From Desulfurellaceae bacterium (GTDB lineage: Bacteria; Desulfobacterota; Binatia; Bin18): 54,508 bases of DNA. Each line of letters begins with the position of its first letter. Within the stretch, counting starts at the first letter, position 1. The notes beneath the pieces were generated by a model. It was not told the DNA's origin. It saw nothing but the letters and a program-made list of their open reading frames with translations, and made no database searches. The position numbers and the translations under genes were made by a program. Location: contig JAGWBB010000012.1 of the NCBI GenBank assembly GCA_021296095.1, positions 1 through 54,508 on the forward strand, read 5' to 3'. Shown here in pieces: positions 33,564 through 42,007 of the stretch.

Positions 33564-34160
33564 TCAGGTCTTCAGTAGCGCCGTGCCGCTGTCTAGGGCC
33601 TCCTGCCATTCACGCGTGCCAATGAACTGGCTCAAGGGGATGGGTTCAGAAGGAGCGCCGGGAGCGGGCTGGATCGTCAGTTGCCATACGTCGTCGTTGA
33701 TCCATCTGCCATGCTTGTAGCCGATGCTTTCGAGGACACCAGTGCGCCGGAAGCCCATGGCCGCGTGCAGAGCAGTGCTGGCCTGATTGGGGAGGGCAAT
33801 TAGCGCGACGGCCGTGTGATATCCTTGGGCTTCCAGGCAGCGCAGTAGCGCGGTGTAGAGGGAGCGGGCCACTCCGCGGCGATGGTAGTTGGGATGCACG
33901 TAAACTGTGAGTTCTACCGACCAACGATAGCCCGCCCGAGACCTGAAGGGTGTAGCGTAGGCGTATCCCGCCAAGTCGTCGCCGAAGACGCAGACCAGCC
34001 AGGGCAACCGGTCCAGCACCGTGCGAATGCGGCTTCGGAACTCCTGGGGCGAGGGCGGCTGTTCTTCGAATGAGATGACCGTTTCCTCAACAACCTGGGC
34101 GTAGATTTCCAGCATGCCCTCGGCGTCGTCTTCGGTAGCCAGTCTCAGCAGGCCGGCCAT
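33564..34160 (-). CDS. GNAT acetyltransferase, phosphinothricin N-acetyltransferase-like
   Basis: This 198-residue protein has the GNAT core: V-E-L-T-V-Y-V-H-P-N-Y-H-R-R-G-V-A-R-S-L with the acetyl-CoA pyrophosphate loop R-R-G-V-A, and A-A-M-G-F-R-R-T-G-V-L-E-S-I-G-Y-K-H-G-R-W as in Pat/Bar/MnaT enzymes. These acetylate phosphinothricin, methionine sulfone or similar amino acids. The C-terminal 25 residues are an extension. AGAGGT lies upstream. It follows a 171-bp stretch after gldA in which I see no feature. Confidence 0.87.
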   Translation of the reverse strand: MAGLLRLATEDDAEGMLEIYAQVVEETVISFEEQPPSPQEFRSRIRTVLDRLPWLVCVFGDDLAGYAYATPFRSRAGYRWSVELTVYVHPNYHRRGVARSLYTALLRCLEAQGYHTAVALIALPNQASTALHAAMGFRRTGVLESIGYKHGRWINDDVWQLTIQPAPGAPSEPIPLSQFIGTREWQEALDSGTALLKT

Positions 34161-34274
34161 AATACCTCTGGCCCGGCCGCCTGGCGGGACTTCATCGCGT
34201 CAATCATAGAATACCGACCTCGCGCCGGGCCAATGATGGCTTAAACGGCGGACCGGCCTCCTCCCCTCTCGGGC

Positions 34275-35999
34275 TCAGTCCTGGGGCAGGGCGAACACCA
34301 GCAGCGCGCTGCCCTTGCTGATATTCGGGTTCTCGCCCACAATGCTGACGACCAGACCGCCAGCCCCGCTCGGGATGGCCACATATTGGCGCCCGCCGAC
34401 CTTATACGTGATGGGCTGTCCGCGTACCGTCGAGCCGGTCTGGAACTTCCACAGCAGCTCCCCGGTCGTGTCGTCCAAGGCCAGGGCATAGCCCTGCTGA
34501 TTGCCGGTGAACACCACACCACCGGCGGTTGCCAGTGCGCCGCCGACCAGCGGATATTTGTCTTTGTAGCGCCACTTGACCTCACCGCTGGTCGGATCGA
34601 TGGCCGACACGTGGCCATAGGCCGTTCCCAGATCGCCCTGGGTCTCGCCCGGACCACCGCCCCAGAACGGAACGCCCTGGATAAACATCGAGGTGGCTTT
34701 TTCCATCTTGCCGCAGCTCTCGATCGTCGGCACAAAGATCGCGTGAGCCGTGGGGCTATAGGCGGCCGCATAGGAACCGTTTTGACCGCCGACATTGCCG
34801 GGGCAGATCAGTTCAGGATTGCCGCCCTTCATCGGCACGTATTTGGGGTCAGCCTGCGGGCGTCCGTTCTCGTCGAGCCCCTTGGCCCAGTTCAGCTGCT
34901 CGACGTACGAGGTGCCGTGCAGAAATTTTCCGCTGTGGCGGTCAAGGACGTACAGAAAGCCATTGCGGTTTGGCTGGGCCAGAGCCTTGACGGTTGCCCC
35001 GCCGCGCTGCACATCGAGCAGGAACATGCCGGTGTTGCCGTCATAATCCCAGATGTCGTGCGGTGTGAACTGGAAATACCACTTCAGCTCGCCGGTATCC
35101 GGGTCCAGGGCTAGCACACAGTTGGTGTACAGATTATCGCCCTCGCGGTTGTCTCCATTCCAGTCCGGCGCCGGGTTGCCGGTCGCCCAGTACAGCACGT
35201 CGGCTTCCGGATCGTAGGAACCGGTCACCCAGGTCGGCCCACCGCCCTGCTTCCAGGAATCGCCCTCCCAGGTCTCGTTACCCGCCTCGCCCATATTGGG
35301 AATGGTGTAGCGGCGCCATACCCGCTCGCCCGTCTTGGCATCGTAGGCGTCCAGATAGCCCCGAATGCCATACTCGCCGCCGGCAATGCCGATAATGACC
35401 TTGTCTTTGACGACCAGCGGAGCGGCGGTCACGCTGAAACCGTTGCGGTAATTATCCACCTCGGTATTCCACACTACCTCGCCGGTCTTGCGATTCAGCG
35501 CCACCACCCGGGCGTCGAGGGTGCCCATGTAGAGCAGATCGCCGGCAATGGCCGGTCCCCGGTTGCCCGGCCCGCAGCAGATCCGCATGTCCTTGGGCAG
35601 CGGATGGTCATACCGCCACAGCATCTCGCCACTGACCGCGTCTATGGCAAACAGGCTGTTAAAGGCTGCGGTCAGGTACAGCACCCCGTCGGCCACCACA
35701 GGAGAGGCTTGCAGCTGGGCCGGAATACCCGTCTGAAAGACCCAGGCGGCCTGCAGCTTCTTGACGTTGTGGCGGTCAATATCGGTCAGTGGGCTGAACC
35801 GCCAGCTCTCATAGTTCCCGCCGTACATCAGCCAGTCGCTGACATTCGTCGTCCCCTGGAGCAGCCGCTCGTTGGTCACGGCCGGCAGGCTCTCACCCGC
35901 TCCGGCGTGCTGGTCGGCCCGAACCCCGACCCCGAGCGCCACCAACAGCGCGACCGCCAGACTGGCTCGACAAACCCACCGCGTCAAAACATCCTGCAT
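34275..35999 (-). CDS. PQQ-dependent alcohol dehydrogenase, lanthanide-type active site
   Basis: This 574-residue periplasmic quinoprotein has a signal peptide (residues 1-29), an eight-bladed propeller and no fused cytochrome c. The vicinal disulfide is Cys141-Cys142, and PQQ/metal residues appear as Glu209, Asn275 and catalytic Asp318. Asp320, two residues after the catalytic Asp, is the extra carboxylate that marks lanthanide-dependent XoxF/ExaF-type enzymes; calcium MxaF has Ala there. It could oxidise the alcohol made by the monooxygenase. GGAGG precedes the ATG. The cognate cytochrome and PQQ genes are not in the window. Confidence 0.92.
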   Translation of the reverse strand: MQDVLTRWVCRASLAVALLVALGVGVRADQHAGAGESLPAVTNERLLQGTTNVSDWLMYGGNYESWRFSPLTDIDRHNVKKLQAAWVFQTGIPAQLQASPVVADGVLYLTAAFNSLFAIDAVSGEMLWRYDHPLPKDMRICCGPGNRGPAIAGDLLYMGTLDARVVALNRKTGEVVWNTEVDNYRNGFSVTAAPLVVKDKVIIGIAGGEYGIRGYLDAYDAKTGERVWRRYTIPNMGEAGNETWEGDSWKQGGGPTWVTGSYDPEADVLYWATGNPAPDWNGDNREGDNLYTNCVLALDPDTGELKWYFQFTPHDIWDYDGNTGMFLLDVQRGGATVKALAQPNRNGFLYVLDRHSGKFLHGTSYVEQLNWAKGLDENGRPQADPKYVPMKGGNPELICPGNVGGQNGSYAAAYSPTAHAIFVPTIESCGKMEKATSMFIQGVPFWGGGPGETQGDLGTAYGHVSAIDPTSGEVKWRYKDKYPLVGGALATAGGVVFTGNQQGYALALDDTTGELLWKFQTGSTVRGQPITYKVGGRQYVAIPSGAGGLVVSIVGENPNISKGSALLVFALPQD

Positions 36000-36068
36000 A
36001 GCCTCTCTCCTCCGTATACGTTGTCCACACAGGCGGACGCCAGAGATCAGCGTTCGCCTGTCCCCGTA

Positions 36069-36096
36069 TTGATACCTGCTTGGCTCGTTTGGTCAA
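36069..36096 (-). promoter_or_regulatory. Candidate promoter of the PQQ alcohol dehydrogenase
   Basis: On the minus strand, TTGACC (36091-36096) and TATCAA (36069-36074) are 16 bp apart, about 70 bp upstream of the ATG. Support is by hexamer match only. Confidence 0.35.
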
Positions 36097-36142
36097 GCAA
36101 GGTGAACGGAGCCCCTCAACGCCGCCCCCGCCCTGACCCGGC

Positions 36143-36171
36143 TTGCTTTGGTCCCGACCAGGACGTATAGG
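36143..36171 (+). promoter_or_regulatory. Candidate promoter of the second selenoperoxiredoxin
   Basis: TTGCTT (36143-36148) and TATAGG (36166-36171) are 17 bp apart, with a leader of about 30 nt before the gene at 36208. Hexamers match only partly. Confidence 0.35.
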
Positions 36172-36207
36172 TGCGCTATCGCGTGAGTACGACAGGAGGA
36201 TTGACCC

Positions 36208-36876
36208 ATGAGTGACCAGAGCGGACTTAACCAGGAACTCAAACAGGCTATTGAGGCATTTCAGCAAGAAATGCTACCCAAAATCCCGGCCGAAATTCGG
36301 ACTACACTCCAGCGCACCACCGAGGATCTGGTCAAAACCGGCATTGCCGACCGCGCCCTGACAGTTGGTGATACGGCTCCCGATTTCAGCCTGCCCAACG
36401 TCGGTGGCGAACAGGTCAGGTTGTCCAGCCTGCTGAGCGAGGGACCGGTCGTCCTGGCCTTCTACCGGGGCAACTGGTGACCCTACTGCAACCTGCAGTT
36501 GCAGGCCTACAAAAAACACCTCGCCGCCATGCAGGCCCATGGCGCCGCCGTCCTGGCCATCTCTCCCCAGACGCCGGACAACTCGTTGACCATGGCCGAA
36601 AAAAACGAGCTGCCGTTTGAGGTCTTGAGCGATGTCGGCAACCGGGTCGCGCGCCAGTTCGGACTGGTTTTTGCCCTGGTCGACGAGCTGCGCCCGCTGT
36701 ACGATCAGATTGGGGCCAAGCTGTCGGATTTCAACGGCGACAGCTCCTACGAACTGCCCATTCCGGCCACCTATGTCATCGGCCAGGACGGGGTCATTCG
36801 GCTGGCCTATGTGGATGCCGATTACACCCACCGGCTTGAGCCGGTAGACATCATCGATAGCCTGGCCGCCCTGTAG
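36208..36876 (+). CDS. Selenocysteine AhpC/TSA-family peroxiredoxin-like protein (TGA = Sec91)
   Basis: Read through the TGA at 36478-36480, this gives a 222-residue protein. The motif R-G-N-W-U-P-Y-C stands where the family has R-G-x-W-C-P-Y-C, so the first redox cysteine is Sec91 and the second remains Cys94. Sequence on both sides of the TGA fits the family in one frame, including I-S-P-Q-T-P-D-N-S-L and the D-A-D-Y-T-H-R-L-E-P ending. AGGAGG lies upstream and the gene ends with TAG. A 7-bp hairpin starts 5 nt after the TGA. It is divergent from the PQQ dehydrogenase and probably reduces peroxides or disulfides. Confidence 0.9.
36486..36504 (+). promoter_or_regulatory. SECIS-like hairpin of the AhpC/TSA selenoprotein
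   Basis: CTGCAAC pairs perfectly with GTTGCAG around a CTGCA loop. The loop starts 12 nt after the TGA, a little closer than the usual 16 nt minimum, and its G is third. It is a plausible but not ideal bacterial SECIS. Confidence 0.5.
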
Positions 36877-36893
36877 ACGGCGCCAAGTCTGAC

Positions 36894-37367
36894 TTAATAT
36901 CCGGTCGTGACCTCGACCAGAATCTGGTCGGGGTCGCGCACATAGACCGAGCCGGTCTCTTCCGAGCCGTGCAGCGAATGGGCCAGCCCCCTGGCTTTCA
37001 GACCGGCCACAATCTGGCGGTACTGCTCGCGACTGGCCTTCAGCGCCACGTGATGCATACTGCCTACCCCCCGGACAGTCGGGGCCGGCCCCTTTTTCGG
37101 AAAGTCAAAAAAGGCCAGCTGATTGCCGCCACCCATATCCAAAAAGATATGGGTCGAGCTCGGCTCGTCCCGGTTGGTCATGATCTTGGTCAGCTGCATG
37201 CCCAACACCGTGGTATAAAACTCAATCGTGGCCTCCAGGTCTGAACAGATCAGGGCCAGATGATCGACCCCAGCCGTCGGGACAGTTCCAGCCGAGGGTT
37301 CTCCGTGCGGCAAATAGCGCTGTTTGAGATCCTCTCGGCGCGCCTGATAGCGATCCAATTCTTCCAT
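36894..37367 (-). CDS. VOC/glyoxalase-family protein
   Basis: This 157-residue vicinal-oxygen-chelate protein has G-V-D-H-L-A-L-I-C-S-D with a metal-type His near residue 35, F-Y-T-T-V-L-G-M, H-H-V-A-L-K in the second half and a final Glu in I-L-V-E-V-T. This H/H/E set suggests a metal-dependent dioxygenase or glyoxalase-like enzyme; substrate unknown. AGGAGG is about 8 nt before the ATG at 37367. It is the last gene of the ceramide-DUF3179 unit, 26 nt after the DUF3179 stop. Confidence 0.85.
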   Translation of the reverse strand: MEELDRYQARREDLKQRYLPHGEPSAGTVPTAGVDHLALICSDLEATIEFYTTVLGMQLTKIMTNRDEPSSTHIFLDMGGGNQLAFFDFPKKGPAPTVRGVGSMHHVALKASREQYRQIVAGLKARGLAHSLHGSEETGSVYVRDPDQILVEVTTGY

Positions 37368-37393
37368 ACCCAGCCCTCCTGTTTTGTGTGTAT

Positions 37394-38350
37394 TCAGTGA
37401 CTGCCCTCCGGCATTCGAGGGCGAGCCTGTGGACTTCCATACACAGCCGTCTCCCGATGGAAGCTCACCCAGGCAAACCAATAGGCGACGACGGACGGCA
37501 GCAGCTCGCCCGACTCGGCATCGACGACCTGAGCGCTGTTGGCGATCGGGTCGTACACGGCCGTAATCTTTTTGTGTCCAAGCTGGTCCTGTATCGGAAC
37601 CGCCCGCTTGTGCAACACCGCCAAGGAGTAGGCTTCGTGCCGCCCGGCTATTGTTACGCCCAATACTTTGTCTTTCGGCCCGAGCCGAAAGTCCGCGTGC
37701 CGGACCGGGAACATCAAACGTGGGCTACTCGCATACTGGCGATAGGGCAGGCGGCCGTAGTCGCGCCGAAAGCCGGTGTGGGTCGATAAGACCAGGATTT
37801 CAGGATATTGTTCCCGCCACGCCTGCCACGTCGTGGTCAGCGATGCGATGGGAATAAGCGGGGTTCCGGTCAGCTCTCCGGTAACTGCCGCAGCCTGGAG
37901 CTGCGACCACAAACTCTCGGTCTGGTGGTCGTACAGCAAGACGTTGCTCTCGTACAGTTTGCCCGACACACCAAAAGAAACGGGCCGGTCCTTGACGGTG
38001 CGGTCGTACACGACGCCGCTGGCGGTCAGCGGTCAATAGGTGACGGCGATGGGTCTGTCGCCAAGCGTATCGTTGACCACCTCGTGCCAGCTCAGAATGC
38101 GCACAGGGTAAGCCTTGGCCACGCCACCCTCGACCACACCGATCAGTTCATCCCCAGCCCCCAGCCAGCTGGCCTCGGCGGCCGGGACAAAGCGGGGAGC
38201 CAGCAGGGCCGGAATATCGTCCTTGTCTAAGCCAGTGTCAACAATGTGGTCCACGTCAATGCTGTGCCGGCTCAGCTCAAAACCGCCCAGCCACGGGCTG
38301 AGCACAACCAGGCTGATCAGCCACAGTCCACGTGTCTTGCTTCTCATCAC
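37394..38350 (-). CDS. DUF3179 selenoprotein (TGA = Sec106)
   Basis: Read through the TGA at 38035-38033, this is a single 318-residue DUF3179 protein. An N-terminal signal/anchor, R-F-V-P-A-A-E-A-S-W-L, A-Y-P-V-R-I-L-S-W-H-E-V-V-N-D, then T-Y-U-P-L-T, V-S-F-G-V-S-G, T-E-S-L-W-S-Q and the Y-A-S-S-P-R-L-M-F-P-V segment follow in family order. The family motif is T-Y-C-P-L-C; here the first Cys is Sec106 and the second Thr109, giving U-x-x-T. Downstream hairpins fit a SECIS. The gene begins 6 nt after the GNAT ceramide synthase candidate. The function of DUF3179 is unknown; the motif suggests thiol/selenol redox chemistry outside the cytoplasm. Confidence 0.87.
38000..38032 (-). promoter_or_regulatory. 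SECIS-like structures of the DUF3179 selenoprotein
   Basis: Directly after the TGA, CCGCTG pairs with CAGCGG (loop ACCGC). An overlapping alternative, GCGGCGTCG-TGTA-CGACCGC, forms a bulged stem with its loop about 22 nt after the TGA and a G second in the loop. The second fits the bacterial SECIS rule better. The two cannot coexist. Confidence 0.5.
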
Positions 38351-38356
38351 AGCTGC

Positions 38357-39496
38357 TCACAAAGCCTTCTCGTACACCCGATACGTCTTATAGCGCACCG
38401 CTCCCATTCGCTCCAGGCCGCGGATCATCGGCCAGTTGTCCTCAAGAATCCACGAGCATTCCACATACGGATAGCCGTTCTCGGGCGCTTCGTGCCACAG
38501 TCTCAGATACAGCATGGCATCCAACCCCCTGAGCCGCACGCCCGGCTTGAGTCCTAATAACAAAATTCGAGTCGCATTCACCGCACGCCGATGCCACACC
38601 AGCTTCAGCCAGCCACACGGCAGCAGCCGCCCGTTCGTCCGCCGTAACACCTGATTATAATCCGGCAGAGCCAGGGCAAACCCAACCGCCTGCCCCTCAA
38701 CCTCAGCAATCAGACACAGCCGTGGGTCGGCAATCCAGCGCACCTGTTTGACAAAATGCTCGAGCTCGGCCTCGGTCACCGGCACAAAGCCCCAGTTATG
38801 CTGCCAGGCCTGCTGGTAGATGGCGAACAGCTCGCGGATCTCGGTCTCAAAACGGCGGCGGTCAATTGGGCGGATGGTCACCCCCTGGGCCCGCTGCAAA
38901 CGCTCGACCCCGCGCACCAGACGGGCGGGCGGGGTCGCATCGGCACGGACATCGATCAGATAGGCGAGTAAGTCTTTGGCCTGCTGGTAGCCGGCGGCTT
39001 CGATCAGCGCCGCGTAGTAGGCCAGGTTGTAGGGCATCATCAACATCGGCGGGTGTTCAAAGCCGTCAACCAACAGCCCACACATCTCGTTGGTCGAAAA
39101 ATTCATCGGACCCTGGACATGGGTCATCCTCCGTTCGGCGAGCCAGCGCTCGGCCACACCGAGGAGAGCCGAGGCAACGGCCGGATCATCGACGCTCTCG
39201 AAGAACCCGAAAAAGCCGACCGGCCGCTTGTGAAACGAGACGTATCGGTGGTTGACAATAGCCGCTATGCGGCCAACCACCTGCCCAGCCCGTAGGGCAA
39301 GAAAATACTCGACCGTCGCGTGTTGATGGAAAGGGTGTCTGTTAGGGTTCAGCTGCGCCTTGAGGTCCAGCAGCAGGGGAGGAACCCAGGCTGGCTCATG
39401 GCGGTACAGACGCTCGGGCAGGCGCAGAAAAGCCCGCAGCGCCGAGCGGCGCCGAACCGGGACCACCCGCACGGCCTGCTGGTCCCGACCGCCCAC
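38357..39496 (-). CDS. GNAT-fold acyltransferase, candidate bacterial ceramide synthase
   Basis: This protein of about 380 residues has two GNAT-like halves and resembles the GNAT-superfamily protein that acts as bacterial ceramide synthase (bCerS) in Caulobacter. Visible segments are H-A-T-V-E-Y-F-L-A, Q-G-P-M-N-F-S-T-N-E, P-M-L-M-M-P-Y-N and the final Y-V-E-C-S-W-I-L-E-D-N. Its place directly after serine palmitoyltransferase supports N-acylation of a sphingoid base. The start is uncertain: a GTG at 39496 lies 17 nt after the spt stop, and later GTGs at 39472 and 39466 are possible. The DUF3179 gene starts 6 nt after its end. Confidence 0.75.
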   Translation of the reverse strand: MGGRDQQAVRVVPVRRRSALRAFLRLPERLYRHEPAWVPPLLLDLKAQLNPNRHPFHQHATVEYFLALRAGQVVGRIAAIVNHRYVSFHKRPVGFFGFFESVDDPAVASALLGVAERWLAERRMTHVQGPMNFSTNEMCGLLVDGFEHPPMLMMPYNLAYYAALIEAAGYQQAKDLLAYLIDVRADATPPARLVRGVERLQRAQGVTIRPIDRRRFETEIRELFAIYQQAWQHNWGFVPVTEAELEHFVKQVRWIADPRLCLIAEVEGQAVGFALALPDYNQVLRRTNGRLLPCGWLKLVWHRRAVNATRILLLGLKPGVRLRGLDAMLYLRLWHEAPENGYPYVECSWILEDNWPMIRGLERMGAVRYKTYRVYEKAL

Positions 39497-39513
39497 GACT
39501 CTGCCCAGGCCGT

Positions 39514-40710
39514 TTAGACCGCCACCTGGCTGCGAATGCCCAAATGATGACGGCCGCGCTCGAAGGCGTCGAGCACGAAGTCGATCTGTTCGTCGGTATG
39601 CGTCGCCATCATGGAAATTCGTACCCGACAGGAATGGTCGGGGACCGCCGGCGGGATGACCGGATTGGTAAAAATCCCGCCATCGTAGAGCGATTTCCAC
39701 AGCAGCCAAGTCTCAATCGGCTGGCCGGTGACAACAGGAATGATCGGGGTTTCGCTGACTCCGATATTGTAGCCCAGGCTCTTCAGCCCGTCCTGCATCC
39801 GGCGGGTGTTCCGCCACAGGGCTGTCCGTCGCTCGGGCTCGGCCTCAATCACGTCGAGCGCGGCCAAGACGGTCGCAACTGAAGCCGGCGGCATACTGGC
39901 GCTGAAAATCAAGGAGCGGGCGTGATGTTTGAGGTAATGAATCACCGGCTCGGGTCCGGCTACCACTCCCCCAATGGAAGCCAGGGATTTTGAAAAGGTG
40001 GCCACAATCAGCATGACCTGGTCTTCGAGCCGGTAGTGCTCGGCCGTCCCGGCGCCCCGTTCGCCCAGTACGCCAAAACCGTGGGCGTCATCAACCAGGA
40101 TGTCGGCCTCATACTGCTCGGACAGACGGACCAGTTCCGGCAGCTCGACAATGTCGCCGTCCATGGAGAAGACCCCGTCTGTGACAATGAGTTTTCCAGC
40201 GTTGCCCTGGCTCTGGGCCAGCTGCTGCTCCAAGATACTCAAATCCTCGTGTGGATAGCGACACACCGTTCCGTAGGCCAGGCGGGCACTGTCAACCAGG
40301 CTCGCGTGGTTGAGCTTATCGAGGTACAAATAGTCGCCGCGTCCGATCAGGCCGGCCACCACACCCAGGTTGGTCTGGTAGCCGGTGCTGAACACCAGGG
40401 CGGCTTCTTTGTTGAGGAAGCGGGCCAAACGGTCCTCGAGTTGTTCGTGCAGGTCAAGCGTACCGTTCAGAAAACGGCTGCCAGTACAGCCACTCCCGTA
40501 GCGCTGCAAGGTCTCGGCCGCCGCTTCAATAACCTTGGGGTGATGGGTCAGCCCCAGGTAGTTGTTCGAACCCATCATGATCATGGATTCGCCATTGACC
40601 CTTACCTGTGTCCCATCAGAAGCTTCAATAGGGATGAAGAAAGGATAATATCCCCCGGCTTGCGCCTCCCGGGCCCGTGTAAAGCGAGCGCATTTGTCCA
40701 ATAGTTTCAT
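39514..40710 (-). CDS. spt: Serine palmitoyltransferase (alpha-oxoamine synthase family)
   Basis: This 398-residue PLP enzyme condenses serine with an acyl-CoA to give 3-ketosphinganine. It has the oxoamine synthase motifs N-N-Y-L-G-L, G-S-G-C-T-G-S-R-F-L-N-G-T, H-A-S-L, D-D-A-H-G-F-G-V-L-G and the PLP lysine in T-F-S-K-S-L-A-S-I-G-G near residue 240. That lysine segment and the neighbours favour SPT over KBL or BioF. The ATG at 40710 follows a GGGGGG-rich leader. It is in the unit cerR-spt-GNAT-DUF3179. Confidence 0.88.
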   Translation of the reverse strand: MKLLDKCARFTRAREAQAGGYYPFFIPIEASDGTQVRVNGESMIMMGSNNYLGLTHHPKVIEAAAETLQRYGSGCTGSRFLNGTLDLHEQLEDRLARFLNKEAALVFSTGYQTNLGVVAGLIGRGDYLYLDKLNHASLVDSARLAYGTVCRYPHEDLSILEQQLAQSQGNAGKLIVTDGVFSMDGDIVELPELVRLSEQYEADILVDDAHGFGVLGERGAGTAEHYRLEDQVMLIVATFSKSLASIGGVVAGPEPVIHYLKHHARSLIFSASMPPASVATVLAALDVIEAEPERRTALWRNTRRMQDGLKSLGYNIGVSETPIIPVVTGQPIETWLLWKSLYDGGIFTNPVIPPAVPDHSCRVRISMMATHTDEQIDFVLDAFERGRHHLGIRSQVAV

Positions 40711-40801
40711 CCAGCCCCCCTCTCTCCGGTCACAGGCTCAAGATTTCCAACAGGGAGCCATATCGGACGGCTTCGCCCCTTCCCTCGATTCATATTTTCT
40801 C

Positions 40802-41815
40802 CTACAGCCAGCCCTGTTCTCGATACCACGCGGCTGTACGCGTCAAGCCTTCAGACAGTGGTATGCGGGCTTCAAAACACAAGTCCTGTCGGGCTGCTGC
40901 GGTTTCACACAACCATCCAGGGGCCAGCAACTCCTGAACTTTATCCCGATTAAAAATCGTCGTCCGCCCCATCATCGCCGCGCCCAACTCGCTGCAGCCA
41001 GCGGCCAGTCGCACCAGCCAGTGGGGTACACGCACCGTGCGGACCCGCCGCCCGAGCGCGTGGGCAAGCCCGGTCACAATATCCCCCCGCGAGTAGGACC
41101 GCGCTTCGGCAATATGATAGATTCCCGCCACCTTGGCAAGGGTTGCAGCTCGACTAAAGGCGTCGACCAGATCGTGGACATGGACGAACTGAAGGAGCCC
41201 CTCGGCTCCTTTGGGCATGAGAAAGATCCCCTGCATAGCCAGTTGAAACAGCAGAAAAAAGTCGCGGTCGCGCGGCCCGTACACCACCGGCGCACGTAGA
41301 ATCACGACCTCGGTCTCCTCCATCAGCGAGCGGCAGGCCAGTTCTCCGGCCAATTTGCTGCGCCCGTAGGCCGTCAATGGCCGGGGCGGATCGTCCACAC
41401 ACACCGGTTGGCCGTTGCGGGCCGGGCCAACCGCAGCCAGAGAGCTGAGATAGACAAACCGGCGCGGACGTGACGGAGCGGCCCGGATCGCCGCAACCAG
41501 CGCCCATGTTCCCTGGCCATTGACCCGCTCATAGACGGCCTCAGGGCGGGCTTTCGTGACCGCCGCGACATGCAAGACCACATCGACATCGGCAACAGCC
41601 CGAGTCAGGGCCGCAGGGTCGCACAGATCGCCCCGGATGCACTCCACACCGCGCGCCTCAAGCTGCGCCACATCCTCCGCCTTACGGACCAGAGCTCGCA
41701 GCTGGAAGGGCTGTGGGGCGAGGGTTTCGAGCAGGTGGGACCCCACAAAACCTGTCCCACCCGTGACCAGAACCCGGCTGCCCGGAGCCGGAGCTGTCCG
41801 CTGTGTTTGCCTCAC
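40802..41815 (-). CDS. cerR: NAD-dependent epimerase/dehydratase, candidate ceramide reductase CerR
   Basis: This 337-residue extended SDR has V-T-G-G-T-G-F-V-G at the N-terminus, L-S-S-L-A-A-V-G and the Y-G-R-S-K catalytic motif near residue 150. In Caulobacter-type sphingolipid clusters a protein of this family, CerR, reduces the 3-keto group after acylation. The assignment here rests on adjacency to spt and the GNAT gene. It starts with GTG. It is related to the HpnA epimerase at 10943-11947, so function should not be taken from sequence alone. Confidence 0.75.
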   Translation of the reverse strand: MRQTQRTAPAPGSRVLVTGGTGFVGSHLLETLAPQPFQLRALVRKAEDVAQLEARGVECIRGDLCDPAALTRAVADVDVVLHVAAVTKARPEAVYERVNGQGTWALVAAIRAAPSRPRRFVYLSSLAAVGPARNGQPVCVDDPPRPLTAYGRSKLAGELACRSLMEETEVVILRAPVVYGPRDRDFFLLFQLAMQGIFLMPKGAEGLLQFVHVHDLVDAFSRAATLAKVAGIYHIAEARSYSRGDIVTGLAHALGRRVRTVRVPHWLVRLAAGCSELGAAMMGRTTIFNRDKVQELLAPGWLCETAAARQDLCFEARIPLSEGLTRTAAWYREQGWL

Positions 41816-42007
41816 CCATGTATCCAGAAATTCGACATAATCCGTCGCTAGATACCAGATTTCAGGCTATTTACCAAGTAGCATTGACCCAGGTGCAAAA
41901 CACCTCCCGTCCGCGCCGCCCGACCCTTGACACTCTCACACAGAGCCATTTAGTCTTTCCCCAGCGTCAATCTCCGATTGCCCCCCGCAAACAGGATACC
42001 CAACCGC

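Noticed and set aside
20716-38035. Reassignment of TGA to Trp or Gly in this organism
   Set aside because: TGA ends several genes here, and the three in-frame cases are all at cysteine positions, not at Trp or Gly positions.
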